This document shows, piece after piece, positions 21,849 to 32,559 of a stretch of DNA of 64,000 nucleotides. Both the position numbers and the translations under genes were made by a program. Numbering within the stretch: position 1 is the stretch's first letter; every line of letters begins with the position of its first letter. The notes beneath the pieces are model-generated. The model was not told where the DNA came from. It worked only from the letters and a program-made list of their open reading frames with translations, and did no database searches. Source of the DNA: Aedes albopictus (lineage: Eukaryota; Arthropoda; Insecta; Diptera; Culicidae); contig NC_085137.1 of the NCBI RefSeq assembly GCF_035046485.1, positions 346,508,505-346,572,504 of the forward strand, in the 5' to 3' direction.

Positions 21849-22136
21849 CGTTGACGAGCAGTGACTGGCTGCCCTCGGTTTCGGATGCAGTGTTCCGAAC
21901 GACGCAGGAATAGTTTCCGGTGTGGTCGGCGGACAGGTTTTCAATGACGAGGATCGAGTTGTACTGGTCTACTTGGGTGACAGACATTCGCTGGCTAGGA
22001 TCGATTGGACGGCCGTCTTTACGCCAGTTGATGGTGAGTGGGATGTCTCCCTTGATAACAGAACAGGTTATCGAGGCACGATCTCCAACATTCAGCGACA
22101 GGATCGACGAATGGAACGGATTCAGCTTCGGGGGTA
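21849..22136 (-). CDS. Dscam2: Dscam2 alternative Ig7 exon, proximal (10A-like)
   Basis: The minus-strand exon has acceptor ATTCCAG|TACCCC and donor AACG|GTAACC. It is 288 nt, phase 1 at both ends. It encodes V-P-P-K-L-N-P-F, then ASITCSVIKGD (first Ig cysteine), TINWRKDGRPI (core tryptophan), VDQYNSILVIENLSADHTGN and YSCVVRN (second cysteine), ending LLVN. It closely matches the Ig7 exon 10A product of Drosophila Dscam2 as I remember it. It shares with the exon at 21356-21640 the linker, phase, D-Q-Y-(N/S)-S-(I/L)-L and (H)-(T/S)-G-(N/D)-Y-(S/T)-C positions, while differing at most other sites, as expected of a duplicated alternative exon. A type I membrane receptor of neurons is inferred from the family. 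Confidence 0.9.
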
Positions 22137-22599
22137 CTGGAATTTTACAATGTTTATTAGTGGGAGGTGACAGATTGGCATGTAGATTCTTAACTTTGTG
22201 ATACTTCTATTTATGTGATGTCTATTTGCTTCAAATAATGTTAAGACAATTTGGTTGCAGCCTATGAATTTTTGACTGACAGTGAACTTTTAGGTAAGGC
22301 ACGGTTTGTGATTCCGAATGTAAAAACTTAGTTACCGAGTCGAAAAGTATATAATGTTTTTGCATAGTACAGTTAAGCGTCGTTTGCGCAGTCATAAAGG
22401 TGAATTAGGTGCTTCTCATGTTTTTTCGAAAGCCTTTTTTTCAAATTTCGTCAAGATATGTTTTACACGAATATGTCTTAGAGATAATCTACCAACAACC
22501 AATAAACAAAAAAAATCCTTTCGAAATCTCATTTACCCTGTCATATTTAATGGAATCCATGTGATACCTATATTTAAATTTAACATAAAAAAATGTTGC

Positions 22600-24170
22600 T
22601 GCTTAAAATACGGAATGAATTCCTGAAGAAGTATCTAAGAATTTTTTAAATTTCTGAAGGAACTTTGAAAGAAATTACAAATGAACTTATCGAAGCTAAT
22701 TGGTGAAGGAATTCAGAATTTTGAAATTATTGACGAAGTTTTTCCTGGTTTAATAAGCTTATCAATCTCTGAAAGAATTTCCTTTGAATTTACCAAAGAA
22801 AAGAAATTAAACAAAAAAAAAAGAAATTACCAAAAAAAAAAAAAAAATTATAATGCAGGAATTTTAAACCATTTTTCGACGAAATTGACTAGGAAAATAC
22901 GAAAGGAATTTTCAATGGATTTACCGAAGAAATACCCAAAAAATAACTGAGGTACTTCCCAGAGGAATATCTGAAAAAGTTCTCAAAAAAAAAACTTGAA
23001 ATGGAATGCCGTAGTTTACAAAACAAATACCGAAGGATTTTCCAAAGCAATTGGCGATTTAAATCTTTTAATAATTGCCGAAGCAATTTCCAGTAAATTC
23101 CATGGTCAGGAATTTTCAAAGGAAATCACGAATGAATTTCCAAAGAAATTGCAATAAAAACTCGAAAGTAAGTAGGGGAGACTGAGGAGACTTGATCCCT
23201 GGGGAGACTTGTTCCCCCATATTTGCTCAAAATCAAAAACATTTTTCTTCTAGCATAATTTTTCCAAAATTACTCCTGGACAAACGACTATGTTTTGGCT
23301 ACAAGTGATTTCGATTGTACATTGCATTATTTGTTAACGGCTGATGGTTTGTTTTCAGTCCTTCAGAAATCTTTTAGGCGATTCAGAAAAATCTCAATAA
23401 CTTTGTGAATATTGAACCAAATCGTGTCAAAATCCCACAGCACATAGTTTAAATAAAATACTTTCAAACTTATTTATCCAAAGGCTGTTGTTAACATATT
23501 TTAATTGATTCAGCTTAGTATACACAACAGTGACATGGGGGGACTTGATCTCTCGAGGATTACACACACATTATACATGTGAAAAATAAAATTCTATTCG
23601 GAAGCCTCTATTTACTCGGAATTCTAGTCTATTCAACGATAAAATGTGTCAGATAATTATAGCTTTAGTACAAACCAAGAAAAGGGGGATCAAGTCTCCC
23701 CATTTTGAAAATACGGCATATACTTAAAAATTTAAGGAAATCTTACAATTTCAAACACTCCATATTCATCGAAAATACAAGAAAACTCGAAAAGAAAATG
23801 AATAGGAAGACTCTGGAATTATTTTCCCTTTAAATAAACCATGTGCTTAAAGGGGGATCAAGTGTCACCCATTTTTGAAAAATACGTCATAAGACATGCC
23901 TCCATGAAAACTTGAACAATAATTTAAAGGCCTTCTGTTGTGTATTAACTTGCAATAGATGTTTACCTGCCATTTTGTACGGAAATCGGATCTGGTTTTG
24001 TGTTTTTTCTTAAAGTTTCAGATAAATTAAGAAAAAGAATCAAGTCTCCCCAGTCTCCCCTACTGAAGGAATTAAAAAAAAATACCAAAGAAATTTTTAA
24101 ATAAATCCCCGAAGGAATTCTCAAGGCAGTTGTGGGATTGAATTCCAATAGAAGACGAACACGCTTCTTT
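22600..24170. repeat. GGAATTYC-type minisatellite array split by an inserted element
   Basis: Short units such as GAAGGAATTT, CCAAAGAAATT and CCGAAGCAATTTCC recur irregularly every 12-18 bases in 22600-23172 and resume at 24063-24170 after the insert at 23175-24060. It lies in the intron between the Ig6 and proximal Ig7 exons of Dscam2. Confidence 0.65.
23175..24060. mobile_element. 886-bp TA-flanked inverted-repeat element
   Basis: The left end TA|GGGGAGACTGAGGAGACTTG is mirrored at the right by CAAGTCTCCCCAGTCTCCCC|TA, with TA at 23173-23174 and 24061-24062. The phrase GGGGGATCAAGTCTCCC or its inverse also occurs internally at about 23540, 23685 and 23853, so the terminal motif is repeated subterminally. 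No transposase frame is seen. Confidence 0.8.
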
Positions 24171-24954
24171 ATGCATTCACTGAAAACTTCTTCCTAAAGC
24201 TCTCTCTGTTATTTCTTCAGAAGTTCATTATAAATCTTTTAATGAAACCTACCGAATAAATTCATAGGGGTCGATCTAAAATAATTGTTTCTTCTGGGTT
24301 TCTGTAAGAAATTCTTCAAAGAATTTCCCAAATGATACCTCATGTTTGTTCCAAACTTTACTCAGTAGTTCAGCACATGGAATCTGCTGAAATATTGTCA
24401 AGATTGTTAGTAGCGCAATTTTAAACAGAGCGAAAAACGAGCAAGCCTTATTTTGAATTCTTGCATTTAAAGAACAGGTTAAATAAATTCTCAATTTCAC
24501 CCGATATTTGACTAGTTGTTCATTAATAGCCCAAATTTGAGCAAGATTACCAAAATTAGAGTCAAAATAAATTAAAATTATGCAAAAGACAAAATTTTGC
24601 TAGTCCCGTAGCGCTTCTTGATACGTCCTTTTTTTTTTTTTTTTGTTTATATTTATGTGTATTTTAACTTATAGCTAATTCTACACTTTTGATACGTCCT
24701 GTCCGATACACGTTTTCATTGTCTCCTCACAGTGTCTATTCAAACATCATACGGTATGTAATTTCTAGAGAGAATACGTAAATAATTATGTATTTGGAGT
24801 CGTTACTCCAATCCAGTCACGAATGTAACCGTTCCTGGAAAAATTTATCAACCAAAGCCCTGCAGTTGTCGTGAATATCGAACCCACCAATCTGTCAACT
24901 CTGAAAGAAAATCATCATTCATTTGTGACCTCCCAGTTCGGTCACCAAACTAAC
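24171..24954. other. Dscam2 intron between Ig6 and Ig7, unique part
   Basis: No gene or complete element is seen. A poly-T run at 24630-24645 precedes GATACGTCCTGTCCGATACA-type sequence. The Ig6 donor G|GTTAGT starts at 24954 on the minus strand. Confidence 0.55.
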
Positions 24955-25227
24955 CTATCACAGTTACTTCACCGCTCCGTCTGGCACTGTGGCCCTGTTT
25001 ATTTCGAGCCCAGCACGTGTACACGCCCGAATCCATGGACTTTTGCACCTCTTTGATCTCGAGCGTTCCATCGGTTTGCACCTTCTGGCGCATATCTTCC
25101 GGCAGTTCCCGTCCGCCCCGTTCCCAGTGGATCTCCTCGATGGGATAACCCGCGACCGGGCATTTCAGGTACAGCGTTTGCCCGGCCACTGCGGTCACCT
25201 TGGGTATCAGTCTAATGTACGGCAGCC
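24955..25227 (-). CDS. Dscam2: Dscam2 Ig6 exon
   Basis: The minus-strand exon has acceptor CTTGAACAG|GGCTGCCG and donor ATAG|GTTAGT. It is 273 nt, phase 1 at both ends, and codes for one complete Ig domain. It begins G-L-P-Y-I-R-L-I-P-K, with the first cysteine in YLKCPVAGYPIEE, tryptophan in IHWERGGRELPE, and the second cysteine in DSGVYTCWARNKQGH, ending SARRSGEVTVI. The P-V-A-G-Y-P-I-E-E-I and W-A-R-N-K-Q-G-H-S-A-R-R-S-G blocks match Drosophila Dscam2 from memory and differ from what I recall of Dscam1. It is separated from the Ig5 exon by a 71-nt intron and from the proximal Ig7 exon by about 2.8 kb. Confidence 0.92.
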
Positions 25228-25298
25228 CTGTTCAAGTCAACAAGCACGAATATTGGAACCTTTGCGCAAATTATTTGAATTCAATCGAAGCCCCTTAC

Positions 25299-25450
25299 CA
25301 TAGATGTTCAATCGTGCCGAATGGGACGTTTTTCCAGCTCGGTTCTCCGCTATGCACGAATACTCGCCTCCATCCTCGACCATGACGTGGCTTATGTTCA
25401 CGTGAGCTATCACATCCCCGTGCACGGTTACGTAGTGGCCAATCATAAAC
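25299..25450 (-). CDS. Dscam2: Dscam2 Ig5 exon, C-terminal half
   Basis: The minus-strand exon has acceptor TATTTTCAG|GTTTATG and donor CTATG|GTAAGG. It is 152 nt, entering in phase 2 and leaving in phase 1. It encodes F-M-I-G-H-Y-V-T-V-H-G-D, then HVNISHVMVEDGGEYSCIAE and NRAGK, ending ARLNIYG. The D-x-G-x-Y-x-C motif is the end of an Ig fold; its first half must come from an upstream exon that I could not find in 25451-64000. The following 71-nt intron joins it to Ig6 with the expected Y-G-L-P-Y junction. A potential N-glycosylation site (N-I-S) is present. Confidence 0.92.
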
Positions 25451-26535
25451 CTGAAAATAAAAGAGAAATAAAACACTTTCTCAATACAACACGTACGACC
25501 ATCAACCGATTCCCGAAAAGTCAAACAATCGAAAATCCTCTCCCAGGCAGAACCACTAAAAAATCTCCTCTTTCAATTCGATCACGAAAACAAGATTGAA
25601 AATCCGTTCTCAAGTGTTACTGCCTTCCTTCACTTTTTTAGTTCAGGGGAATGGAAGGCAATGCCCCAGCATCAGAATCTTGGCCACTCTTCAACCCCTC
25701 ATCCTTGCAATCACATCCTAAAACCCATCCTTCGTTGTTGTCCTAACAGTTGTTGGCACCACACATGTGAAGCAATTCCCATTTCATCCTTTATTGGAAA
25801 TCAGCCCACTTGAGATCTGCTGAGATCAGAGCCAACGCCGGTGGAGTGGAGGAAGGAGTTTGGTTTGGAATAATGAATTCAAAATTACGGCTAACCGGCT
25901 AGGCGAGAGATTGGTGGCAGCGTCAGTGTGTCGAATGAAATATTAAAGTTTAATCTTGCGGCTCCTTAATTGGATTCAGGGTTACGTCCCAGTGGTTGAA
26001 AGTTTATGCCGTATCAGATCTCTATATTCCGGCCGTCTAGCCGGAATTACTGATTGGGTTGGGTGCGTTGAAGTTTGCAAATTAGGAATTAGAATATATG
26101 TTGTGCAATTGTGGCAACAGTGATTCATAAATTTAAACTTTTATCAATCGTTTCGATATACCTCCTTACGGGCATGACTATGATTTATGAGCTATAAAGT
26201 TTCGTGCTCATCAAAGTGCTGTTTCCACTTTTCAAGTACCTCACATCCGCCTATCAGGAGGCTCTTACTTATTTCTCATCATATCTCGATTCGATTTTTT
26301 ATTTTTTTTATCTTTTTTTAACGAGATTTTTAACTCGGGACAAGTTTACCTCGGCCCCAGTGGACCACCCAAGTAACCAGTCCGCACTAAAATGCGGCTT
26401 ACTTACAGCATTATTCGCACATGTAATGCAATTATTTAAAGGTTGAAAATCAACTATGGCGAATGTGAAGTACTATAGCCATAACTGGTACACTGAGCCT
26501 ATCATGATAATGATAGTTCATATCAATATTCGTGA
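25451..26535. other. Dscam2 intron upstream of the Ig5 exon, unique part
   Basis: No exon is recognised. 26200-26262 is a short minus-strand LINE-A scrap (EVLEKWKQHFDEH). Near 26325-26350, TTAACGAGATTTTTAACTCG resembles SINE tail wording. The remainder is unique and GC-poor. Confidence 0.55.
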
Positions 26536-26539
26536 GATA

Positions 26540-26960
26540 TTTTTGGGAATTTCTTCGGTAATGCACTTGGATTTTTTTCGGAAATTTATTCATGGATTGA
26601 GCGGTTTTCCTGTGAAAATTCTTTTAACGATTCCATGGTCAATTTCTTCGTGATTTCTTCTGACAATACCTTTGCGAATTTCTTTAGTAATGCCTCTGGA
26701 ATTTCTTCATTAATGCCTTTGGAAATGTCTCGGAAAAATATCTAGAAATTTTGGCGGCAATACCTTCGGAAATCGTTTGTCAATTTTATTGTGAATTCCT
26801 TTGGATATTTCTTAGGCAAGTTCTTCGAAAAAATCTGATTTATTTTATAATTTTATGAAAATTACCTACCTCTTTGCAAATGCTCACAGAAATTTCCTTG
26901 AAAAATCTTCTAATTTTTTTCAATTTCTCCAGAAATTCACCCATTTGTTTAAAAATTCAC
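26540..26960. repeat. GGAATTYC-type minisatellite (TTCTTCGGAAAT orientation)
   Basis: Words such as GGGAATTTCTTCGGTAATGC, GGAAATTTATTC, GCGAATTTCTTTAGTAATGC and GGAATTTCTTCATTAATGC recur at 12-30 base spacing. It is in the inverse orientation relative to the array at 28000-30870. Non-coding. Confidence 0.65.
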
Positions 26961-27999
26961 AGGCGATTATGTGAGGAGCAGGGTCGTGCAATTTCGAAAG
27001 GAAAACATGACGTGCGACGACTGTAGCAAATCGTTTCCCATGCGAACGGACTGCTGTGATGCTTCATCTCTCACCCAGCAACACACTCGTTCGTTGCTGC
27101 TACAGAAACAAGTGTGTATGAAACATGGGATGATACACTTGGATTTTCGTTTCATTTATGAGTCATTGAAATACTTCAACATGCTAAAAACACTATTTAA
27201 ACCACATTTTTAAATAGTGATGCACGGCAATAGAATGATAATTATGTTTTATGAAAGAGGATAACAAATTCGACCACTTAAATCCAATTAACCAGCGCCC
27301 GTAACCATTGAGAGACTAGCGCGCACCAGTGAGACACTAATGCTCTGACGAGTGAAGCACAAGCAATGCGACCGGGTGGGAGACTACCGAGTGCTACGAT
27401 GAGTGGAAAAGTTTTTTTTTAACGACCGAGTCATTAGAAAAATGTATAAAACACTTGAAGTGACTCATTCAAATGTTGCATGAAAGTGTATCATTGAAAC
27501 GAAATTGTACGCCCCTGGTGAGGAGTTCCTTCCACAATTCTTTCGGCTCATTATTCAGAATTCTTTTGGCATTTTCTTTAGAAATTTCTTTAAAAAAATC
27601 CTGTAGAAATGCAGAACTTTCCACTAGGAATTGCTGAAGGAATTTTCAAATGAATAGAACACGGTGACGTACTAGATTTGTAGCAATGAGCTTAAATTTT
27701 GAATGAGTTGATAGATTGTTTGCCTAATTTACTGCTCTTTGAGCAAAACTTTGGGTAACTATGCTGTCGTAGACGCATGAAATAAAACAGAGAATAAAAC
27801 AATACAGTGATTTAAAGTTTTCCTCGAAGTGTATCAAATTAAGCAAGAAATCATAATAACCACAGTTTGCACAATTTCGTTGCAGAAATGTAAAATTTAT
27901 AATCTTATCACAAAGAAATACAGCTCATTACTTCAAATCATGTACTCCAACGAACGTACCCTATCACATTAGGAATTCCCAAAGAATTTAAATTAAGAA
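26961..27999. other. Non-coding intronic stretch
   Basis: No gene is recognised. 27290-27390 has degenerate words of the type GAGAGACTAGCGC and GTGAGACACTAATG. A scrap of the minisatellite occurs at 27525-27650. The plus-strand frame at 26971-27213 has several cysteines, but no domain I recognise and no splice context. Confidence 0.5.
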
Positions 28000-30870
28000 T
28001 TGCAATTTCTACAAAAAATGCCTGAGAAATTTTAAAATGGAATTTCAAAAGGAACAAAGAACAAATTTCCAACGGAATTATCGAAGGAACTGTCACAAAA
28101 AAATAAGAATTATCCAAAAAACTGCTTGCGTGCGAAACTCCCAATGGAATTGTCGAAAGAATTCCCAAACGAATTGCCAAAAGAAATTTTCGCAAGAATT
28201 TTCAGAAGAATTTATCAAAGAATATGCCTAAGGAATTTGTGAAGGAATTCCCAAAAGAATCGCTTGTAGAATTTCTAAAAAAAAGGCCGAACGATTTCCA
28301 AAGGATTCCAGAGAAATAGAAAAAGGGATTCATGAAGGACTCCTCAATGAAAGTACTGAAGGAATTTCCGAAAAAAATCTCAAAGAAGTTGCCAGAGAAA
28401 TTGAGAAAGCTATTTCCGAAAGAATTATCTGAAGGAATTTTGAAAGCATTGCTGAAGATTTTTTTTAAAGGAAATGCCGAAAACCATCTTTAAGATACTT
28501 GTCTGAGAAATGTGTAAAGGAATTACTGATGAAATTGCTAGAGAAATTTTTGAAGCAAGGTCCCAAAGAGTTATCAGATCAGACATTCCGAAAGAATCCT
28601 AGAAGCATTACTGAAGAATTCACGAAGGAATTGTCTGAAATATTCATAGGAATTGCTGAAGTCATTCACAAAAAAATGTGAATTGGAAAAAAATGAAAAA
28701 AAAAAATAGCCGACGGAATTTCTAAAGGTACTGATAAAGATTTTCGTAAGGGAATTACAGTAAACGCAAAAAAGTTTCCGATAAATTACCAAAAGAATTT
28801 TCATAGAAGGTGCTCAAAAAATACAAAGAAATTGCCAAAAAAATTCCTAAAAGAATTACCGAAAAAGACTTCAACAGAAATTTTCTCAATAATTTACGAA
28901 GAAATTGCTGTAGGATCTCTCACAGAATATATTCCGAAGGAATTTCAACAAGAAAGAAATTATTAAACGATTTCCGCAATTTCCGGAAATTGCGGAAAAC
29001 ACGTCCAAAAAATCACAAAGATAATTCTAGACATTGCTGAATTATGTGTAAAAAAACATTTAAGAATTCGCTGAATCAATAACTAAAAGCATTACTCCAA
29101 ATATATTCTCAAAGAAATTGGCTAAAGAATTTCCAAAGCAATTTCCGAAGGAGTTGCCGAAAGATCAATGAAAAAAAAACTATACTAAAGATTTTTTCTT
29201 GAATTTACCACAGAATTCCGAAAAGAATTGCTGAAGTGTTCCTGAATGTAATTACTGAAGGAATTTCGAAAGAAATTCTCAAAGGAAAAAGATCTGTATT
29301 TCCGAAGGAATTCTCCATGGAGCTCTGAAAAAAATTGCCGAAGATGTTTTCGAATTAAATGGCGATAGAAATCTCAAAGATTTTTGTTTGAGAATTGTTC
29401 AAAGAAATAGCTGATGAAATTCCTTTAAAAAAAATGAAGCAAGTCTCAAGGAATTGCCGACGACATTCCCAGAGATAGCATTACTGAAGATTTTACGAAG
29501 AAATTGTCTATAATTTTGTTAATTCTTTTTGTTACGATTTTTAAGGAATAGCTGAAACATTCCCCAAAGAGATTGTCTACAAAATTCTGAAAGGAATTGG
29601 TGAATTAATTCTAAAGGAAATTACGGAAAACACGTTCATAAAAATAACAAAGGAAATCCAAGACATTGCTGACTTATGTGAAGAATTAGCATTAGTGTAA
29701 ATTGACGAATAATAAGAAAAAAATCAAAACGTCGCTGAATTAATAACTAAAAGCATTACTGAAGGATTATTATCATTACTTTTTTATAGAGATTTTCAGC
29801 CCTAGGCTGGCTCATCTCTTCGATTACTGAAGGATATCTGGGTAAATTGATGGGTGAAGCAATTTTCAAAAAAAAAAAAGATAAAAAATGGTTTAAAAGT
29901 TCCAGAAATGATTGACGAAGAAACTCTCGTTACAACTTTTGATGGGTTTTCCGACGACTGATCTAAAGTAATTATTAAGTTAACTCCTTAAGGAATTGAC
30001 GAAGCAGTTTCCAGGGGCTACGGATAAAATTTTGAGTTTTAAAATTAACGTTAATAAAAAATAAAATAAAATAAGATCGAATTGTCAAAGAATGTGCTGA
30101 TATATTTTTTGAAGAAATTCACAAAGAAAATTTCTGATGGGCATCTTTGTGGGGATCCAAAGAAATTGACAAAATCTTTCCCAAAGTCATTGGGATTTAA
30201 ATTTTCGAAGTCATCACTGAAGTATTTCCCAAACGAATTGTCAGAAAAACTTCAAAATAGGTTACGTAACAAATTGAAAAACAATTTCAGATGAGAATTG
30301 CGAAAAGAATTACTGGAGGAAATAATATCCCTAGGAATGATTAAGAAGTTTTGGAAAGAATTCTCGCAATATTTCCAAAGAATCACAATCAATTTCAAGA
30401 TTGAATTGAAACTTTAAGCCCAAAAGTCTGTACAGTAGCTTAAACCAAAATTGGGCTGATAGATACGTACACTCCGGATCAAAAGTTTGGGGTCATCCCC
30501 TCGAAAATATGTTATTTTGTTAAGCTCATATATCTGCCAATTAGCGTTCGATTTTAAAAGTCTTGGTCTCATACAAAACATAATATGCCAAAGAAACTTT
30601 AAACATAATTTAGACGACAAGTATCGAAGCAAGTTCCCAAGGAATTTCCAAAGACATTCCCAAAAATAATACCGCAGGAATTCCCAGAAGCATTACTAAA
30701 GAATTTACGATGATATTGCCTAAAGAGTTAATAGAAATTGTAGAAGGAGTTGCCTGTAGAATTTCGAAAGACATTGATGAGAAATTTCCGAGGGTGAAAA
30801 AACTCCCGTAATAACTTCCGAAGAGTTTGCCGAAGAAATTTCTAAATATTTGACAAGTGTAGTGATTATC
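28000..30870. repeat. Long degenerate minisatellite tract with higher-order blocks
   Basis: Units like AAGGAATTTCCGAAAGAAAT, GAAATTGCC and AAAGAATTACTGAAG recur throughout 28020-29780, 30085-30420 and 30600-30870. Unlike a simple array, blocks of about 200 bases are colinear with other loci: 28470-28690 with 33655-33890, 30085-30290 with 32600-32790, and 30625-30760 with 33745-33890. It is therefore a dispersed long element made of short units. Open frames reading KEFPKELPKEF-like peptides on both strands are low-complexity artefacts. Confidence 0.7.
29775..29830 (-). mobile_element. Tail fragment of a Feilai-like SINE
   Basis: The minus strand reads GAGATGAGCCAGCCTAGGGC, then TGAAAATCTCTATAAAA. 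This is the same tail seen at 58225-58270 (GAGATGAACTAGCCTAGGGT). Only the tail remains, inserted in the minisatellite tract. Confidence 0.65.
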
Positions 30871-31814
30871 ATAAGTAATTGAACATCTCACAATAATACA
30901 CTAATACACTCAACAATTATTATCACAGTAAGCGCTGACATTTGAGTAGTGACAGACGATAGGAATAACGTAGTAATACCATAGATTTAACACTAAGATA
31001 TCAAAGTCAGGAACAAATTGAGTTCGATTTTTGACGCCATTCGCTCCCCCAGTGTTTTCGCCTGCTCGGCATTTCGCTTGAAGCGACGCGTTAAATCTTG
31101 AGTTCGCCGCCCTTTTTCACTTTTCTATCAAAGCAAACTTATTCCAGAAATCTTGTTACCAAGATAACGAGATTTGCTTGTTTGTTTATCCCAAAAATGA
31201 AACGTCATGAATCTCTATTCTACTCCGCATCGTGCGCCGTTTATAATTAAGTTGCTGGTAGCGCTAAAAAACAGATTCTGAGGCTTCTGAGGGAAATAGC
31301 TCTATCGACTCCGGAAAGTGGTGGACCTAGTAGACAATTTGGTGTAGCATGCTTGACGAACAGCATCTGTCGCCGGTCGTAAGGTTTCGACAAAATGTGG
31401 CATGACTTCTCATCTGAAGTTGGCTGAAGTGCGCAACGTCCAATCATAGCACAGATTCCCCTCCCCTCCTGTTTGCTGAATGATCGAGGAACTGCTAATC
31501 ATCAAAAAATATCATGCTATAAATGTTGAATTCCCAGCGTTTAGGTATGATCCGACTTTAGAGCTTTCCGGCGGCAATCGTGGAATCAAACCTCTCTTTC
31601 TCGGGCACTTCACTGATTGCCCAAGGACCGTGGACCGACCACCGCTCCCGCTCCATCTACACGAAAAAAAATTTTCATATCGAATGTATAAGAAAATGTT
31701 ATACATCTTCGCCATTTCGTTTTCCTAATATAGCTCATCTGAGAGTGTAATATGAAGCATAACACATTATTAATAGAATGTATAAGTTTAACTTATGAAT
31801 TTTATTCACTATTT
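30871..31814. other. Non-coding stretch, partly GC-rich
   Basis: I see no recognisable coding or mobile sequence. 31010-31110 and 31550-31660 are GC-richer. Opposing short frames there show no motif. Confidence 0.5.
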
Positions 31815-31818
31815 TTAA

Positions 31819-31933
31819 CCTTCCGTAACTCGCGTGGTTGACTACCTGCGTCAGCACCACGCTAATGCTGAGTACAAAAAGCGAGATTTTTTCATCGTGT
31901 TGTACAAAATACAACAGCGCGATCGCTCGAGGG
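31819..31933. mobile_element. 115-bp TTAA-flanked MITE
   Basis: TTAA lies at 31815-31818 and 31934-31937. The ends are CCTTCCGTAACTCGCG and, inverted, CCCTCGAGCGATCGCGC, an imperfect match. The interior contains a short hairpin (CGTGGTTGAC...GTCAGCACCACG). A half copy occurs at 1848. Confidence 0.55.
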
Positions 31934-32007
31934 TTAATAACGGTCACGAATCGGTTCCGCTGCGCTCAATTCCATCTTGAACTGCTCCTCATCGGCTAAC
32001 ACGTTCG

Positions 32008-32239
32008 TTAACATTCAGTGAAAGGCTGACCTTCTCTCAAGATCCCGACCCATGATTCCTCGACATCCACGGAGACGACACCCATGACTTCTGCTGCGGA
32101 TGCGTCTGGCATTACTTGCGAAACCGATAGCTTGAATGAAAGATCCGGACAGGCCATTTCGATGGTATTAAAGGGAACTTTTTTAGGACCTTGCTTATGA
32201 CCGCGTTTCAGGCAGAGTGTTAATTGATCCAGGGATACT
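32008..32239 (-). other. Unidentified exon-like open segment
   Basis: On the minus strand an acceptor-like sequence (ATCTCTTTCACAG, ending at 32240) is followed by about 76 codons without a stop. It reads from S-L-D-Q-L-T-L-C-L-K-R-G-H-K-Q through ACPDLSFKLSVSQVMPDAS and VVSVDVEESWVGILREGQPF to a TAA at 32008-32010. Composition is balanced and codon-like, unlike nearby repeats. I do not recognise the family. It could be a terminal exon, a captured gene fragment or old transposon coding sequence. Confidence 0.3.
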
Positions 32240-32559
32240 CTGTGAAAGAGATAAATGGTGTAAAGTGCATCATAAACTAATAATAATTTTGATTCAGGTA
32301 ATACCTACCGGGATCTGCAAGCGTTATCCTTGTGTGAATATAATTTTCAAATGTTTTCAACGAACGGAGAAAAATACGGTTGACAGTACGACGCGTCAAA
32401 AGCGCCGCCTCCTTATGGCCATTCAAAATAGATGTACTGGGGGAATGGGGTTATTGAAAAATGATGAAACTGGCGTCAAGGGCGAATTTCCAGTTTCATA
32501 TTGATTGTTGGTAATACTGTAATAAACCGTTAAACAGTTAATACGTGTTTCACTCCGAT

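Noticed and set aside
26971..27213. Cysteine-containing 80-codon frame (zinc-finger-like spacing at first glance)
   Set aside because: C-D-D-C and later residues lack the histidine spacing of a known finger, and there is no gene context.
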